Assembly (NCBI RefSeq): GCF_010587385.1
Contig: NZ_CP047475.1
Span: 1,736,001 to 1,800,000, forward strand
Direction of reading: 5' to 3'
Origin: Vibrio astriarenae
GTDB lineage: Bacteria; Pseudomonadota; Gammaproteobacteria; Enterobacterales; Vibrionaceae
Length of the DNA: 64,000 bases
A program made the translations under genes and the position numbers. Positions 26,404-33,629 of the stretch are shown one piece after another (the first letter of the stretch is position 1; each line of letters opens with the position of its first letter). The notes below the pieces were generated by a model, which saw only the letters and a list, made by a program, of their open reading frames with translations, ran no database searches and had not been told where the DNA came from.

Positions 26404-27480
26404 ATGACTACTCCAACTCAGTTCGAACTCTACGATATTCTCAAAACTTATGAGGATAACTACCAAAACGGGCCTTTTTTTGATGCTGATTACCCTTCTC
26501 GTCCTGCTATCACGCAGACTCAGAAGGTGTTTGATTTCGAAGTAAACTCACGCCTAGGTGTACCAGCGGGTCCCCTACTAAACAGCCACTGGTGTGACGT
26601 TTATGCAAAGCTTGGCTTTGATATCCCAGTATACAAAACGGTGCGAAGCGTCGAGCGTGCATGTCACCCAGCGCCAAACTGTGTATTCCTTGATACTGAC
26701 AAGCAGTTTAACAATCTAGAGATTAACTCTGAGATTCACCCAGGTGCTCGCCCTTCTCTTGATGAGCGCATCACGATTACTAACTCTTTCGGTGTACCTT
26801 CTCTAGCGCCTTCTGTATGGATGAAAGACATCGAGGAAGGTAACCGTAAGATGGGCAAAAACCAGCTAATGGTTGTGTCTGTAAATGGTACACCTGGCCT
26901 TGCTGAGCGTGACCTTGTTGAAGATTACGGTTACGTATCTGCAATGGCAAAAGAAGCCGGTGCGAAAGTTATTGAAGTTAACTACTCTTGTCCGAACCTA
27001 GGTGGCAGCAAAGAAGGCGCTCTGTTCTCTGACCCAGAAAACTCTGCCCTAGTTTCTAAGAAAATCCGCGAGTCTATCGGTGATACGCCACTAATGATCA
27101 AACTTGGTTGGATGCCAGCGGAACAGCTAGAGAAAGTGATTGAAGCGAACCGCCCATACGTTGACGGTTTTGCAGCAATCAACACGATTCCACGTAAAGT
27201 AATCACACCTGACGGCCAAGCGGCACTTCCTGGTGAAGGTCGTCTACAAAGCGGTACGTGTGGTTTCGCTATCGGTGACTTAGCTGAAGAAGTGACGCAA
27301 AACCTTATCGACCTGCGTACGAAGTGGAAAGATGATTTCGTTATCTGTTCAGTCGGCGGCATGATGAACGCTGAAGATCTGCACCGTCGTCTAGACATGG
27401 GCGCAGACCTAGTAATGAGCGCGACCGCTGCAATGTGGGACCCTTACTTGGCGCAGAAATTCCACAATTTCAAGAAGTAA
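26404..27480 (+). CDS. Dihydroorotate dehydrogenase-like FMN oxidoreductase
   Basis: A 358-residue protein with the class-1-type TIM barrel of dihydroorotate and dihydropyrimidine dehydrogenases: SRLGVPAGPLLNSHW, a VNYSCPNLGGSKEGALFSDP segment (Asn-Ser-Cys-Pro-Asn of the active-site loop with the cysteine base), MIKLGWMP, and ICSVGGMMNAEDLHRRLDMGADLVMSATAAMW as the phosphate-binding end. It is not the membrane PyrD type, and Vibrio normally has pyrD elsewhere, so the substrate may differ. Codons are strongly biased to CTA, GGT, CGT and AAC-type choices, unlike nearby genes, which suggests high expression. ATG at 26404 follows AGAGG. A Rho-independent terminator follows. Confidence 0.82.
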   Translation: MTTPTQFELYDILKTYEDNYQNGPFFDADYPSRPAITQTQKVFDFEVNSRLGVPAGPLLNSHWCDVYAKLGFDIPVYKTVRSVERACHPAPNCVFLDTDKQFNNLEINSEIHPGARPSLDERITITNSFGVPSLAPSVWMKDIEEGNRKMGKNQLMVVSVNGTPGLAERDLVEDYGYVSAMAKEAGAKVIEVNYSCPNLGGSKEGALFSDPENSALVSKKIRESIGDTPLMIKLGWMPAEQLEKVIEANRPYVDGFAAINTIPRKVITPDGQAALPGEGRLQSGTCGFAIGDLAEEVTQNLIDLRTKWKDDFVICSVGGMMNAEDLHRRLDMGADLVMSATAAMWDPYLAQKFHNFKK

Positions 27481-27507
27481 GCCCCTCATTTAAACTCTAT
27501 ATTGATG

Positions 27508-27541
27508 AAGTTGATGTCTGTTTTAGGCATCAACTTTTTTT
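27508..27541 (+). terminator. Rho-independent terminator after the DHOD-like gene
   Basis: AAGTTGATG and CATCAACTT form a 9-bp stem around an 11-base loop, followed by a run of T (27535-27541). Confidence 0.85.
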
Positions 27542-27678
27542 CAGTTAAATTTCTTTACTCAACTGCTGCAGATACTCTTTCATGTAGTCCGTTCCTCTTT
27601 TTGCCTCTCTATTCGTAGATTCATTACTTAGCATCCCTCACGTATAAATAGCTTGGTGATTACTAGTGTTGTAACCTT

Positions 27679-28137
27679 ATGAGCAGTGGTGATCAATTTT
27701 TTCTTTGGGGCGTAGACTTGGTTATGAGAAATACACTAGGTTACATGGGGTTGATCCCCTTCATCATTCTGCCCGTTGCTGTGCTGATGCTCGACGATAT
27801 GTCGCGCGGAATGGCAATGTACGGTTACTTTGCCTACAGTGCGGGCATTGCGATTTTCATGGCAGGCGCTCTGTGGGGTCGTGTTATTGATAGAGTCGAG
27901 CCACACAACGCGGTGCTCGTGATGTCAAACCTCATCACACTGTTCGTTATCGCTTTGAGCACAGTGAGTTTTCACAACTTTACTGTGTTGACGCTTGGAC
28001 TGATTCTCGCCCACGGATTCAACTATCTATTCGAGCCCCGCAAGGACAATGCAGATTACATCAAGCTACGCACCATCTTAACCAGTGTGGTCATCGCTTC
28101 TCATCTGCTGATGGGGGCTCTTCTCTATATTAAATAG
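27679..28137 (+). CDS. DUF3429 membrane protein
   Basis: A 152-residue integral membrane protein with four predicted helices (GLIPFIILPVAVLML, YFAYSAGIAIFMAGALWG, VLVMSNLITLFVIALSTV, TILTSVVIASHLLMGALL). The MRNTLGYMGLIPF start at 27724 matches where DUF3429 proteins usually begin, so the true start may be 27724 rather than 27679; neither has a strong ribosome site. Function unknown; the stop overlaps the end of the convergent LysR gene by 8 bp. Confidence 0.75.
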   Translation: MSSGDQFFLWGVDLVMRNTLGYMGLIPFIILPVAVLMLDDMSRGMAMYGYFAYSAGIAIFMAGALWGRVIDRVEPHNAVLVMSNLITLFVIALSTVSFHNFTVLTLGLILAHGFNYLFEPRKDNADYIKLRTILTSVVIASHLLMGALLYIK

Positions 28138-29092
28138 ACTTCGGGTCGACAAACCCACTGCCGATTAACTCTTTTAGTACCTTGTCTGTGCGCTCACGAA
28201 AGAAGTCACGCAGTAATCGCACCGTAGGGGTGATGGATTGGCGGCTTGGGCACACCAACCATAGCTCTGTCGACATCGGTTTATATTCCGGCATGACATT
28301 CACTACCCTTTGCTGCAAAAGATCGTCTGCCATATCTAGGCATGATTTTATCGCAAACCCTTTTCCCGTCACGCACCAGCGTCTAACGAGGTCACCATCA
28401 TTAGAGGCGCGATTTCCTTTGAGTTTGACCTTATGGCTTTGACCTTGATGGTCAAAGCGCCACTCATCTTGGACAATATCTTGCAGTTGATAGAACAGGC
28501 CGTTGTGTTGTTTGAGCGCTTCAAGATTAGTAGGGGTGCCGAACTGCTTTAAATACTCAGGAGAGGCGCACAACAAACGCGGCACATTGCAGATTTTAAA
28601 ACCATACATACTCGCATCATTTGGCGAGCCATATCGCAAAGCCATATCCACCGCATCACGATAGAAATCAATATTACTGTCACTGATGTTGCTGCGCAGC
28701 GCCACTTCTGGGTGATCCGCGAGGAACTCATCGAGCCAAGGTGTCACTACGTTACGCCCTAGATCAGATGACAGTGCAATTCTGACTTCACCACCCAATT
28801 GGTCCAAGTCTTCTTGAACATTCTGCTTAGCCGTATCGAGCAGTTGCAACGCTTGTTCGCACTGAGGAAGATAACGCTCTCCGGCCGGAGACAGCCTTAG
28901 CTGGCGAGTCGTGCGAACGAATAGCTCGACACCCAATGAAGCTTCAACGCGTTTAATGGCCGCACTGGCTGTTGCCATGCGCATATCTAAGCTATTAGCA
29001 GCAGCAGTAATACTGCGAAATTCGGCGACTTTCAGCACCACTGTCAGATCACTGAGCAACATATTATCAATCCGTTTTTGAGAATCTATCAA
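28130..29092 (-). CDS. LysR-family transcriptional regulator
   Basis: A 320-residue LysR regulator: HTH about residues 10-70 (LLSDLTVVLKVAEFRSITAAANSLDMRMATASAAIKRVEASLG in pieces) and effector domain about 100-300. It ends in a convergent 8-bp overlap with the DUF3429 gene and starts 78 bp from the divergent radical SAM gene, which it may control (inference). Start choice between ATG 29092 and the later ATG (MLLSDL) is uncertain. Confidence 0.88.
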   Translation of the reverse strand: MIDSQKRIDNMLLSDLTVVLKVAEFRSITAAANSLDMRMATASAAIKRVEASLGVELFVRTTRQLRLSPAGERYLPQCEQALQLLDTAKQNVQEDLDQLGGEVRIALSSDLGRNVVTPWLDEFLADHPEVALRSNISDSNIDFYRDAVDMALRYGSPNDASMYGFKICNVPRLLCASPEYLKQFGTPTNLEALKQHNGLFYQLQDIVQDEWRFDHQGQSHKVKLKGNRASNDGDLVRRWCVTGKGFAIKSCLDMADDLLQQRVVNVMPEYKPMSTELWLVCPSRQSITPTVRLLRDFFRERTDKVLKELIGSGFVDPKSI

Positions 29093-29170
29093 TTACTATA
29101 GCGTTTTTCGCAGATACGACAAGGCGTACACTACCCACCTCAAGAAACGAACAAGGTAGAGACAGCACCT

Positions 29171-30190
29171 ATGCAACATCTTAATTTCCAACAGGGCCCT
29201 ATTCGCCCACCTTCAGAAGCTAACAGCTTGTTGATTCGCACTACACAAGGGTGTCCGTGGAATAAATGTAGCTTCTGTACCCTGTTCAAGGGCATGGATT
29301 TTTCAATCCGCCCAGTGGAAGAGATCAAAAAAGATATTTGGGCAGCGAAAGCATTTTACAAAGGGCGTAAGTTTGAGACGTGCTTTTTGCAAGACGGTGA
29401 TTCATTCGCAATGGAAACCGCGGATCTGCTTGAGGTTCTTAAAACCCTTAAAGAAGCGTTTCCCGATCTGAAACAAATCAGCTCTTACGGACGCGCGCAA
29501 ACCATGAGCAAAAAATCGGCTGAAGAGATGAAAGCTATCTGTGACGCAGGCTTAAACATGCTCTACTGCGGCATGGAGTCAGGTTCGATTGATGTGTTGA
29601 AGAAGATGAAGAAAGGCATTACGCCGAAATCCATTCTTAAGTCAGCACAACACGCCAAGCAAGCCGGTATGAAGATGATGACATTCATCATCCTGGGGCT
29701 TGGCGGCAAAGAGCTGTCCGATTCGCATGTACGTGAAACGGCTGAATTGCTCAACCAAATCGACCCAGAAGAGATCCGCGTGCTTTCTTTGGCCGTTAAA
29801 CCCGGCACAGAGTTGGATGACATGGTGCAAAACGGCTCGTTTACACCTCTGAGCGAAGTTGAAATGGTGCAAGAGCAACAAACGTTGATTGAGCAGTTGA
29901 ACGGTATCAGCAGCAAGTTTGGTAACTTCCACTCGATTAACCTATTGATGGAAATTAACGGCCAGCTTCCTGCCGATAAATCGCAGTTCCTTAGCACGAT
30001 TGAGCGCTTTTTGTCGCTCCCGCTTGAAAAGCAGTATAACTTCATTCTTGGTCGTCGCATTCATTACTACAATACGATGGATGATATGCACAACCAGCTT
30101 TACTTTGATACCGTCCAACGTGAGTTGGCGAAAGCCAACGTTGAAGTACTCGATGATGTCTTTTACCAACTTCGCCAGCGAATGATTTAA
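29171..30190 (+). CDS. Radical SAM protein with CX4CX2C cluster motif
   Basis: A 339-residue radical S-adenosylmethionine protein. The [4Fe-4S] motif is C28-x4-C33-x2-C36 (GCPWNKCSFC), one residue longer than the canonical CX3CX2C. Next come the GRAQTMSKKS glycine region, LYCGMESGSIDVLKKMKKGIT (SAM-binding GxESG), and FIILGLGG. The rest has no B12 or second Fe-S domain. The general layout is that of B12-independent Elp3-like class proteins; reaction unknown. It shares a transcript with the DUF1349 gene 11 bp downstream. Proximity to the LysR gene suggests control by it. Confidence 0.88.
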   Translation: MQHLNFQQGPIRPPSEANSLLIRTTQGCPWNKCSFCTLFKGMDFSIRPVEEIKKDIWAAKAFYKGRKFETCFLQDGDSFAMETADLLEVLKTLKEAFPDLKQISSYGRAQTMSKKSAEEMKAICDAGLNMLYCGMESGSIDVLKKMKKGITPKSILKSAQHAKQAGMKMMTFIILGLGGKELSDSHVRETAELLNQIDPEEIRVLSLAVKPGTELDDMVQNGSFTPLSEVEMVQEQQTLIEQLNGISSKFGNFHSINLLMEINGQLPADKSQFLSTIERFLSLPLEKQYNFILGRRIHYYNTMDDMHNQLYFDTVQRELAKANVEVLDDVFYQLRQRMI

Positions 30191-30201
30191 GGGAAAAAAG
30201 T

Positions 30202-30747
30202 ATGATTAACTTAGACCAGTGGAACATCGTGAATAATAATCCTGACGCCTGGCAGTTGAGAGATGAACAGCTCTATGTCGACATCGCTGAGGGAAATATG
30301 TGGGGCTATGGTGGAGAGCCCAAAGAGAATCTGTTTCTTCTTCCGACTGATAAGAATAGCTATCAAGCCCAGGTCAACGTGAAACTCACATCCAAACGCA
30401 CTTTTGAGCAAGCGGGCATTGGTGTGTTTTGGGACAAAGATAACTACATCAAGTTCAGTAAAGAGATGTTTAACGGCGAGCTTTCCCTCGTTTTTGCCAG
30501 TGAAAAAGACGGGAATCCGTCTATCGTCTGTTTAGTCCCCTACTCTGATAACAAGGTGAATCTAAAGCTTGAAGTCACAGGTAATGACGTGACTGCCTAC
30601 TATCGGAATGACAGTCGTATTGAATGGAATATTGTTGGCTCAACGCCACGACATGAGGGGCAAGAACAAGGCATCATGCTTTACACCTTCAGCGGCAGCA
30701 AAGCGCAGCCTAACCGTGCGGTCTTTTCTGGTTTTGTGTACCAATAA
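30202..30747 (+). CDS. DUF1349 (concanavalin-like) protein
   Basis: A 181-residue cytoplasmic protein of the DUF1349 fold, a jelly-roll related to the C-terminal domain of GH43 beta-xylosidases: QAGIGVFWDKDNYIKFSKEMFNGELSLVFA, then VNLKLEVTGNDVTAYYR and MLYTFSGSKAQPNRAVFSGFVYQ. It probably binds carbohydrate or a related ligand. AAGGGA precedes the ATG; it follows the radical SAM gene by 11 bp. Confidence 0.82.
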   Translation: MINLDQWNIVNNNPDAWQLRDEQLYVDIAEGNMWGYGGEPKENLFLLPTDKNSYQAQVNVKLTSKRTFEQAGIGVFWDKDNYIKFSKEMFNGELSLVFASEKDGNPSIVCLVPYSDNKVNLKLEVTGNDVTAYYRNDSRIEWNIVGSTPRHEGQEQGIMLYTFSGSKAQPNRAVFSGFVYQ

Positions 30748-30751
30748 CGGA

Positions 30752-30784
30752 TTGCAAAATGCAACAATGAATTGCATATAGCAA
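30752..30784 (+). promoter_or_regulatory. Two LuxO-type upstream activator sites
   Basis: TTGCAAAATGCAA (30752-30764) and TTGCATATAGCAA (30772-30784) match the TTGCAn3TGCAA form of LuxO binding sites, centred 20 bp apart and about 80-110 bp before the sigma-54 promoter of the qrr gene. Confidence 0.85.
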
Positions 30785-30858
30785 CGAAAGCTACCACCTA
30801 TAATCAATGTGTTTAATAAAATTTAATTTAAGTTATTGATATTAAAATAACTTTAATC

Positions 30859-30875
30859 TTGGCACGCCGCTTGTA
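30859..30875 (+). promoter_or_regulatory. Sigma-54 promoter of the qrr gene
   Basis: TTGGCACGCCGCTTGTA fits the TGGCAC-N5-TTGC element (GG at -24, TTGT at -12), placing the start near 30884. Sigma-54 with phosphorylated LuxO is the known activator of qrr genes. Confidence 0.88.
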
Positions 30876-30883
30876 TCAGTAAC

Positions 30884-30981
30884 AGCGACCTTTTGATAGT
30901 CATTAGGTCACCTAGCCAACTGACGTTGTTTAAGAACCTTTTTAGTTCTCCAGATGCTCTTTCGAGTGTCTGGATTTTTTC
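30884..30981 (+). ncRNA. qrr: Qrr quorum-regulatory small RNA
   Basis: About 98 nt, starting with a GACCT...AGGTC hairpin (30887-30910), then the conserved Qrr pairing core GGTCACCTAGCCAACTGACG followed by TTGTT (30906-30930), a second small hairpin GAAC...GTTC (30933-30949), and a Rho-independent terminator with a 10-bp stem CCAGATGCTC/GAGTGTCTGG (30950-30973, two G-U pairs) and T-run 30975-30980. With sigma-54 promoter and LuxO sites it is a full qrr transcription unit. With Hfq, Qrr RNAs repress luxR/hapR-type regulators and activate aphA at low cell density. Which of the several paralogues (1-5) this is cannot be told here. It sits upstream of dmeF. Confidence 0.93.
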
Positions 30982-31066
30982 TTTCTAGGCCTTCAGAAAC
31001 CTAACGCTCATAGCAACCCCTACTGCTTTAATCACTCATCCTCTCGCAATCTCACCTTGATTTAAC

Positions 31067-31110
31067 TTGATAATCAAACTAAATTTACAATCAAGTATTT
31101 TGATTATCAA
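31067..31110 (+). promoter_or_regulatory. Two dyad operators upstream of dmeF (probably MarR sites)
   Basis: TTGATAATCAA (31067-31077) and TTGATTATCAA (31100-31110) are 11-bp dyads 33 bp apart, three helical turns, in the dmeF promoter zone. The dmeF-linked MarR gene is the likely ligand. Confidence 0.65.
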
Positions 31111-31125
31111 ACAAAGGACTGTTTC

Positions 31126-32052
31126 TTGGATACTTCAATCAAACATCAGCACGATTTCTCTGAACACAACCACCACGGTGAAAAACGGACCCTCTATGTC
31201 CTGATCCTCACCGTGACAACCATGTTCGTAGAGATTGCTGCCGGGACTTACTATGGCTCAATGGCACTGCTTGCCGATGGCTGGCACATGGGCACGCATG
31301 CCGCCGCCTTCTGTATTACGCTGTTTGCCTATCGCTATGCGAAGAAACACCAATACAGCGGTCGCTTTTCATTTGGCACGGGCAAGGTCAGTGTATTGGG
31401 TGGGTTTACCAGTGCAATTGCGCTGGGGATTGTCGCCTTGCTGATGATTGTTGAGTCGGTTGGTCGACTCTTTAATCCACAAAACATTCAATTTAATGAA
31501 GCGATACTCGTTGCCTGCCTTGGCCTTGTCGTTAATTTAGCCAGTATGTTTTTGCTTGGCGATCACCACCACGGCCATGATCATCACGACCATAGCCATG
31601 CACATAGTCATGAACACTCCCATCACCACCATGAGCATCATCACGATCACAATCTAAGAGCCGCCTATATGCACGTACTCGCCGATACTCTGACGTCATT
31701 ACTTGCGATTATTGCTCTGCTATTTGGTAAGTTCTACGGCTGGAATTGGCTCGATGCGATCATGGGTATGGTGGGTGGTTTGGTTATTTTGAAGTGGACG
31801 CATAACCTACTCAAACAGACTAGCCCAATCCTATTGGATGAAAGCATTAACGAGGATTATATACAACAGATTCTCGATGAGCTCTCTCCTTTCGGTGAAG
31901 TAACTGACTTACACATTTGGAGGGTTAGCAGTCATCATTACAGTGCGGCTATCACCATCGATTCGAACTCGAGTTTGTCGCTCAGTGATTTTAAGCAAAA
32001 GCTTGCAAAATTTGATAAAATCAGTCACTTAACTTTAGAAGTGAACGAGTAA
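31126..32052 (+). CDS. dmeF: Cation diffusion facilitator, Co(II)/Ni(II) efflux type (DmeF-like)
   Basis: A 308-residue CDF exporter, starting with TTG after AAAGGA. Helix 2 carries the metal residues DGWHM (LLADGWHMGTHAA), a later helix carries HVLADTLTS (HxxxD), and a loop between helices 4 and 5 holds about thirty residues rich in histidine and aspartate (GDHHHGHDHHDHSHAHSHEH and on). A short cytoplasmic domain (SPFGEVTDLHIWRV) ends the protein. It exchanges cytoplasmic Co2+, Ni2+ or Zn2+ for H+. DmeF-type assignment rests on the DGWHMGTH sequence; Zn is not excluded. The MarR gene follows in 3 bp. Confidence 0.85.
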   Translation: MDTSIKHQHDFSEHNHHGEKRTLYVLILTVTTMFVEIAAGTYYGSMALLADGWHMGTHAAAFCITLFAYRYAKKHQYSGRFSFGTGKVSVLGGFTSAIALGIVALLMIVESVGRLFNPQNIQFNEAILVACLGLVVNLASMFLLGDHHHGHDHHDHSHAHSHEHSHHHHEHHHDHNLRAAYMHVLADTLTSLLAIIALLFGKFYGWNWLDAIMGMVGGLVILKWTHNLLKQTSPILLDESINEDYIQQILDELSPFGEVTDLHIWRVSSHHYSAAITIDSNSSLSLSDFKQKLAKFDKISHLTLEVNE

Positions 32053-32055
32053 GCC

Positions 32056-32472
32056 ATGATCGACCTAGAAACACTGAATCAACTTGTGACCGAATTCTAT
32101 GACAAGATGTCTTCATGGGAGCAGTCGGTTGTCAAAGAGACCGGCTATTCGCTCGCTCAGGTTCATACTATTGAAGTGTTAGGTAGTCATGGGTCTATGA
32201 GAATGAAGGAGCTAGCGAGTAAGCTAGGTATTACCACAGGTACGCTAACGGTTCAGGTAGACAAATTGGTGACGGCAGACCTTATCGAGCGCCTTCCTCA
32301 TCCGGAAGACCGCCGATCAATCGTTGTGGCTTTGACGAGCGATGGACAGACTATCCACCAGCGTCATAACCAGCTCCATCTTGATTTGATGAGAGAGTTA
32401 ACACAAAACGTAAACGAACAAGATGCGCAGCACCTTATTAATACGTTAAGGCAGATGAATAAAGAGTTTTAG
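32056..32472 (+). CDS. MarR-family transcriptional regulator
   Basis: A 138-residue MarR regulator with winged HTH: MRMKELASKLGITTGTLTVQVDKLVTADLIERLPHPEDRRSIVVALTSDGQ, where DRR is the wing motif. It starts 3 bp after dmeF and is surely co-transcribed. It likely senses metal or an unknown ligand and binds the two TTGATnATCAA dyads upstream of dmeF; this is inferred from position. Confidence 0.9.
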   Translation: MIDLETLNQLVTEFYDKMSSWEQSVVKETGYSLAQVHTIEVLGSHGSMRMKELASKLGITTGTLTVQVDKLVTADLIERLPHPEDRRSIVVALTSDGQTIHQRHNQLHLDLMRELTQNVNEQDAQHLINTLRQMNKEF

Positions 32473-32516
32473 CTCTTAGTAGGGAGAGATCCACTCTCCC
32501 CACCTGTTTCTGCTGG

Positions 32517-32621
32517 CTACAGCAATATCGAGCGTATGGTGTATGACACGATAAAGAGTGCCGTCACACTGCATGACCAAATCGCAATGAACCAAAGCGC
32601 TTTTTTTATACGATCATCCAT
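32517..32621 (-). CDS. DUF2474-like third subunit of the cio oxidase (34 residues)
   Basis: A tiny single-pass protein: MDDRIKKALWFIAIWSCSVT then ALFIVSYTIRSILL. The pattern W-x5-W-x2-S-V-x-A-L followed by a short basic end matches DUF2474, the CydX-like peptide found with cyanide-insensitive bd oxidases. Its ATG overlaps the cioB stop in a TGATG arrangement, so it is translationally coupled. Small bd subunits stabilise the haem pocket. Confidence 0.85.
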   Translation of the reverse strand: MDDRIKKALWFIAIWSCSVTALFIVSYTIRSILL

Positions 32622-33619
32622 CAATGATACCCCTCGCCGTGTTTCAATTTACCTCTAAACACCCAGTATGAGTAGGCTGTGTAGGCGATGATCATCGGTA
32701 GCAGTATCACTGCCCCAACGAGTAAAAACTTAAGGCTAGATTCTGGCGCAGCGGTTTCACTGTATGTGAGGGCGAATGGGACCAAGTAAGGGAACGTACT
32801 CACCCCGAAACCCAGCGCAGAAATCAAAAACAACCCGATACCGCAGAGGTAAGCTCGTAACGCTTTGTGGTCTAATAGCGATTTAAACAACTGCCAAACA
32901 CAAGCCGCTGCTGCCACTGGAATGATTAAGAATAGGAAGACATTCGGGAACGTAAACCAACGCTCGAAAACCAAGTGATTGGTGATCGGTAGCCAAATAC
33001 TGGTTACTGCGATACAGGCTACAAAAGCGAGGCCCCAACGCTTGGCAATGGTGTAATAGCGCCCCATAAGATCAGTGGGGAGTTTCATTATCAACCAACA
33101 GGCACCAAGCAATGTGTAGGCGCACAATAACCCCAATGCACAAAATAGGCTAAACGGTGTCAGCCAGCCGAACCATGACCCAGCATACTGTCGACCATCA
33201 ACGTCTATTCCTTGTAGCAAGGTTCCGAGCATCACGCCCTGCATCAGGGTTGCGAGCAAAGAGCCCAAGAAAAAAGATGTATCCCAGAGGAACTTTCCTC
33301 GTTTTGTTCTAAAGCGATACTCAAACGACACGCCGCGCAGTATCAAGCCAAGCAACATGATAATCAGCGGAGCATAAAGCGCTGGCATGATGACGGCGTA
33401 AGCAAGTGGGAAAACAGCAAAAAGGCCTCCTCCCCCAAGCACTAACCAAGTTTCGTTGCCATCCCATACTGGCGCGACACTGTTCATCATCATGTCCCGC
33501 TCATCGTCGCTATGAGCGCTCGGAAACAGGATACCAATGCCAAGGTCGAAACCATCTAAGATGACATATATCAGCACCGCTAACCCGATTAAGCCATACC
33601 AAATTAATGCATAATCCAT
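32621..33619 (-). CDS. cioB: Cytochrome bd-type ubiquinol oxidase subunit II (CioB/CydB-like)
   Basis: A 332-residue inner-membrane protein with eight or nine helices, starting MDYALIWYGLIGLAVLIYVILDGFDLGIGILFP, the hallmark N-terminus, then the conserved DPVWDGNETWLVLGGGGLFAVFPLAYA-type region (APVWDGNETWLVLGGGGLF). It ends 1 bp into the DUF2474 start. It follows cioA by 10 bp. With subunit I it reduces O2 to water with ubiquinol. Confidence 0.93.
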   Translation of the reverse strand: MDYALIWYGLIGLAVLIYVILDGFDLGIGILFPSAHSDDERDMMMNSVAPVWDGNETWLVLGGGGLFAVFPLAYAVIMPALYAPLIIMLLGLILRGVSFEYRFRTKRGKFLWDTSFFLGSLLATLMQGVMLGTLLQGIDVDGRQYAGSWFGWLTPFSLFCALGLLCAYTLLGACWLIMKLPTDLMGRYYTIAKRWGLAFVACIAVTSIWLPITNHLVFERWFTFPNVFLFLIIPVAAAACVWQLFKSLLDHKALRAYLCGIGLFLISALGFGVSTFPYLVPFALTYSETAAPESSLKFLLVGAVILLPMIIAYTAYSYWVFRGKLKHGEGYH

Positions 33620-33629
33620 AGTGCTACCC

